7,041 nt of DNA. It comes from Candidatus Acidiferrales bacterium. GTDB lineage: Bacteria; Acidobacteriota; Terriglobia; Acidiferrales; UBA7541. Below the pieces are notes generated by a model. It had not been told where the DNA came from, made no database searches, and saw only the letters and a list, made by a program, of their open reading frames with translations. Made by a program: the position numbers and the translations under genes. Numbering within the stretch: position 1 is the stretch's first letter; every line of letters begins with the position of its first letter. Below are positions 5,962 through 7,041 of this stretch, one piece after another. Where the stretch lies: the NCBI GenBank assembly GCA_030044295.1, contig JASHWB010000091.1, positions 1 through 7,041 of the forward strand, given 5' to 3'.

Positions 5962-6867
5962 TCAGTCCGGCAGAGAATCGCGCCAGGCGAGCATCGCTTC
6001 GGACGTGTCGCGGGCGGCGCCGAGGCGTTCGCGAGCGGCGGCCCAGCGTTCGCGGATCAGGCGCGACATGGGCGCATCCAGACGGACGGCTTCGCCGAGG
6101 TCGGCGGCGATCTTCACGTCCTTGGCCATCAGGCCAAGCGCGAAACCGGTGGCGAACTGGCCGCTCAGGATCTGCTGCTTGATCATATTTTCGGTGGTGA
6201 AGTTGCGGCCGGTGGACGCGTTGAGAACATCGACCATCACGGACTGATCCAGGCCGAATTTTTCTCCGATCATCAGCGCTTCGACGACGGCGGTGTATCC
6301 AGCGGCGGCGATGTAATTATTGAGCGCCTTCATGGCGTGGCCGGAGCCGAGCGGGCCAGTTTCGAAGAGGCGGTCGCCCATGGAGGCGAGCAGCGGCTTG
6401 GCGCGCGCGATGGCGGACTTGTCGTCGCCGCCGATCATGATGGCGAGCTTGCCGGTGATGGCGCGCGGGACGGCGCCGGAAACGGGCGCGTCGAGAAGAA
6501 TCGCGCCGCGGCGGGCAAGTTCGGGGCCGAGCTGACGCGTGGCTACGGGATCGGAAGAGCTCATGTCGATGACGATCGCGCCGGGGCGGAGGGATTTGGC
6601 GAAAGCGCCGGATTCGTCGGAGAGAAGCGCTTCACGAACGTGCTGGCTGGTGGGCAACATGGTGATGACGAAGTCGTTTTGCGCGAGTTCGCCGACGCTC
6701 GCGGCGGCGCGGGATTTATGTTCGGCGGCGAAGCGCGCGACGCGGTCTTGATTAAGGTCAAAGACGGCGAGATCGTAGACCGCGAGGTCGTGGCCGGCTT
6801 TGGCAATGTTCGCCGCCATCGGCCAGCCCATGTTGCCAATTCCAATGAATCCAACGCGAGTGGACAT
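5962..6867 (-). CDS. NAD(P)-dependent oxidoreductase, 3-hydroxyisobutyrate dehydrogenase family
   Basis: A 301-residue cytoplasmic beta-hydroxyacid dehydrogenase. The N-terminal Rossmann fold carries G9-I-G11-N-M-G14. The family substrate motif is DAPVSGAVPRAITG (127-139 plus G), with Ala where most members have the second Gly of SGG. The catalytic lysine is K180 in GSGHAMKALNN, and LMAKD (246-250) supplies the second conserved Lys-Asp. This fits 3-hydroxyisobutyrate, tartronate semialdehyde or related 2-/3-hydroxyacid reductases; the substrate cannot be fixed from sequence. An in-frame duplication, DLAVY-DLAVF (27-36), lengthens the second Rossmann strand next to the cofactor-binding turn. 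The ATG at 6867 is chosen because GAGAGGAG (6880-6873) stands 5 nt upstream; a GTG at 6891 is less likely. The gene lies 126 nt upstream of the padR-family gene on the same strand. Family call firm, substrate open. Confidence 0.93.
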   Translation of the reverse strand: MSTRVGFIGIGNMGWPMAANIAKAGHDLAVYDLAVFDLNQDRVARFAAEHKSRAAASVGELAQNDFVITMLPTSQHVREALLSDESGAFAKSLRPGAIVIDMSSSDPVATRQLGPELARRGAILLDAPVSGAVPRAITGKLAIMIGGDDKSAIARAKPLLASMGDRLFETGPLGSGHAMKALNNYIAAAGYTAVVEALMIGEKFGLDQSVMVDVLNASTGRNFTTENMIKQQILSGQFATGFALGLMAKDVKIAADLGEAVRLDAPMSRLIRERWAAARERLGAARDTSEAMLAWRDSLPD

Positions 6868-6891
6868 GTGCGCTCCTCTCTTGCAGGGCAC

Positions 6892-6921
6892 AATCTGCGA
6901 TCAACGGTGTCAATCAGTCAA
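6892..6921 (-). promoter_or_regulatory. Candidate promoter of the oxidoreductase gene
   Basis: TTGACT (6921-6916) and TTGACA (6913-6908) occur 3 nt apart on the minus strand, upstream of the gene. The first is followed after 18 nt by CAGATT (6897-6892), a weak -10 match; the second has no good -10. A promoter here is likely by position but the exact boxes are uncertain. Confidence 0.35.
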
Positions 6922-6943
6922 GAGGGCACGTATTGGAGTGTTG

Positions 6944-6996
6944 GGTCCGTTTGAATTTTGACTGCTTGTGTCACGATCAAGAAATTCAAACGGACC
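6944..6996. repeat. 15-bp perfect inverted repeat with nested hairpin
   Basis: GGTCCGTTTGAATTT (6944-6958) is the exact reverse complement of AAATTCAAACGGACC (6982-6996), with 23 nt between the arms. Inside, TGAC (6959-6962) pairs with GTCA (6970-6973) around a 7-nt loop, making a nearly continuous 19-bp hairpin with an 8-nt bulge. No T-run follows on either strand, so it is not a typical intrinsic terminator. It may be a REP/MITE-type element, a binding site, or a recombination site. The rest of 6997-7041 shows nothing recognisable. Confidence 0.75.
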
Positions 6997-7041
6997 GTGC
7001 GGATTGGATAGTTTTGACCTTGCGGCCAGCACAGGTTTAAG

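Noticed and set aside
5353..6954. 533-codon open frame on the plus strand
   Set aside because: It runs antisense to both the PadR-family regulator and the oxidoreductase, whose minus-strand products have clear domains. It starts with GTG inside a repeat, passes through the REP palindrome and shows no domain, so it is a by-product of high GC coding on the other strand.
6944..6996. Inverted repeat as an intrinsic terminator
   Set aside because: Neither strand has a T-run after the stem, and no gene in the window ends there. A terminator for a gene beyond the right edge cannot be fully excluded.

Overview
The window looks like a chromosomal segment of a GC-rich Acidobacteriota bacterium (Terriglobia/Koribacter-like soil lineages are the best guess). 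The reasons are a VWFA-related protein of the type expanded in Acidobacteria, a PadR repressor of the kind that normally precedes ADOP-type ABC permeases in that phylum, and intergenic palindromes of the 'ATCCC...GGGAT' type. The assignment is inference from recognition; no search was run.

Layout. Bases 1-144 hold at most the tail of an upstream gene and a weak promoter. Bases 145-1662 (+) carry a small CPCC-motif protein of unknown function and, 9 nt later, a secreted von Willebrand A (VWFA) protein. After a 194-nt gap come folP (dihydropteroate synthase, 1857-2759, +) and an MFS carboxylate-type transporter (2756-4006, +), overlapping by 4 nt (ATGA). The convergent tag gene (3-methyladenine DNA glycosylase I, 4017-4607, -) ends 10 nt from the transporter stop. 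Bases 4608-5478 contain no convincing intact gene but are rich in structure: two arrays of degenerate 7-mers, several direct repeats, hairpins, the decayed C-terminal tail of an ADOP/FtsX permease (-), and a REP-like palindrome. Then come a PadR-family repressor (5479-5835, -) with its own near-consensus promoter, and a 3-hydroxyisobutyrate-dehydrogenase-family oxidoreductase (5962-6867, -). The right edge (6868-7041) carries a 15-bp perfect inverted repeat with a second hairpin inside it.

How the genes fit together. The genes are mostly unrelated housekeeping or accessory functions: folate synthesis, organic acid transport, alkylation repair and redox metabolism. Two units are likely co-transcribed (CPCC protein + VWFA protein; folP + MFS transporter). 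The padR locus looks like the remains of a padR-permease operon whose permease has been deleted except for its last codons. I see no new defence or mobile system. The most unusual material is the 870-bp gene-poor region with heptamer arrays and a gene relic, the inverted repeat at the right edge, and a small in-frame duplication in the NAD-binding domain of the oxidoreductase.
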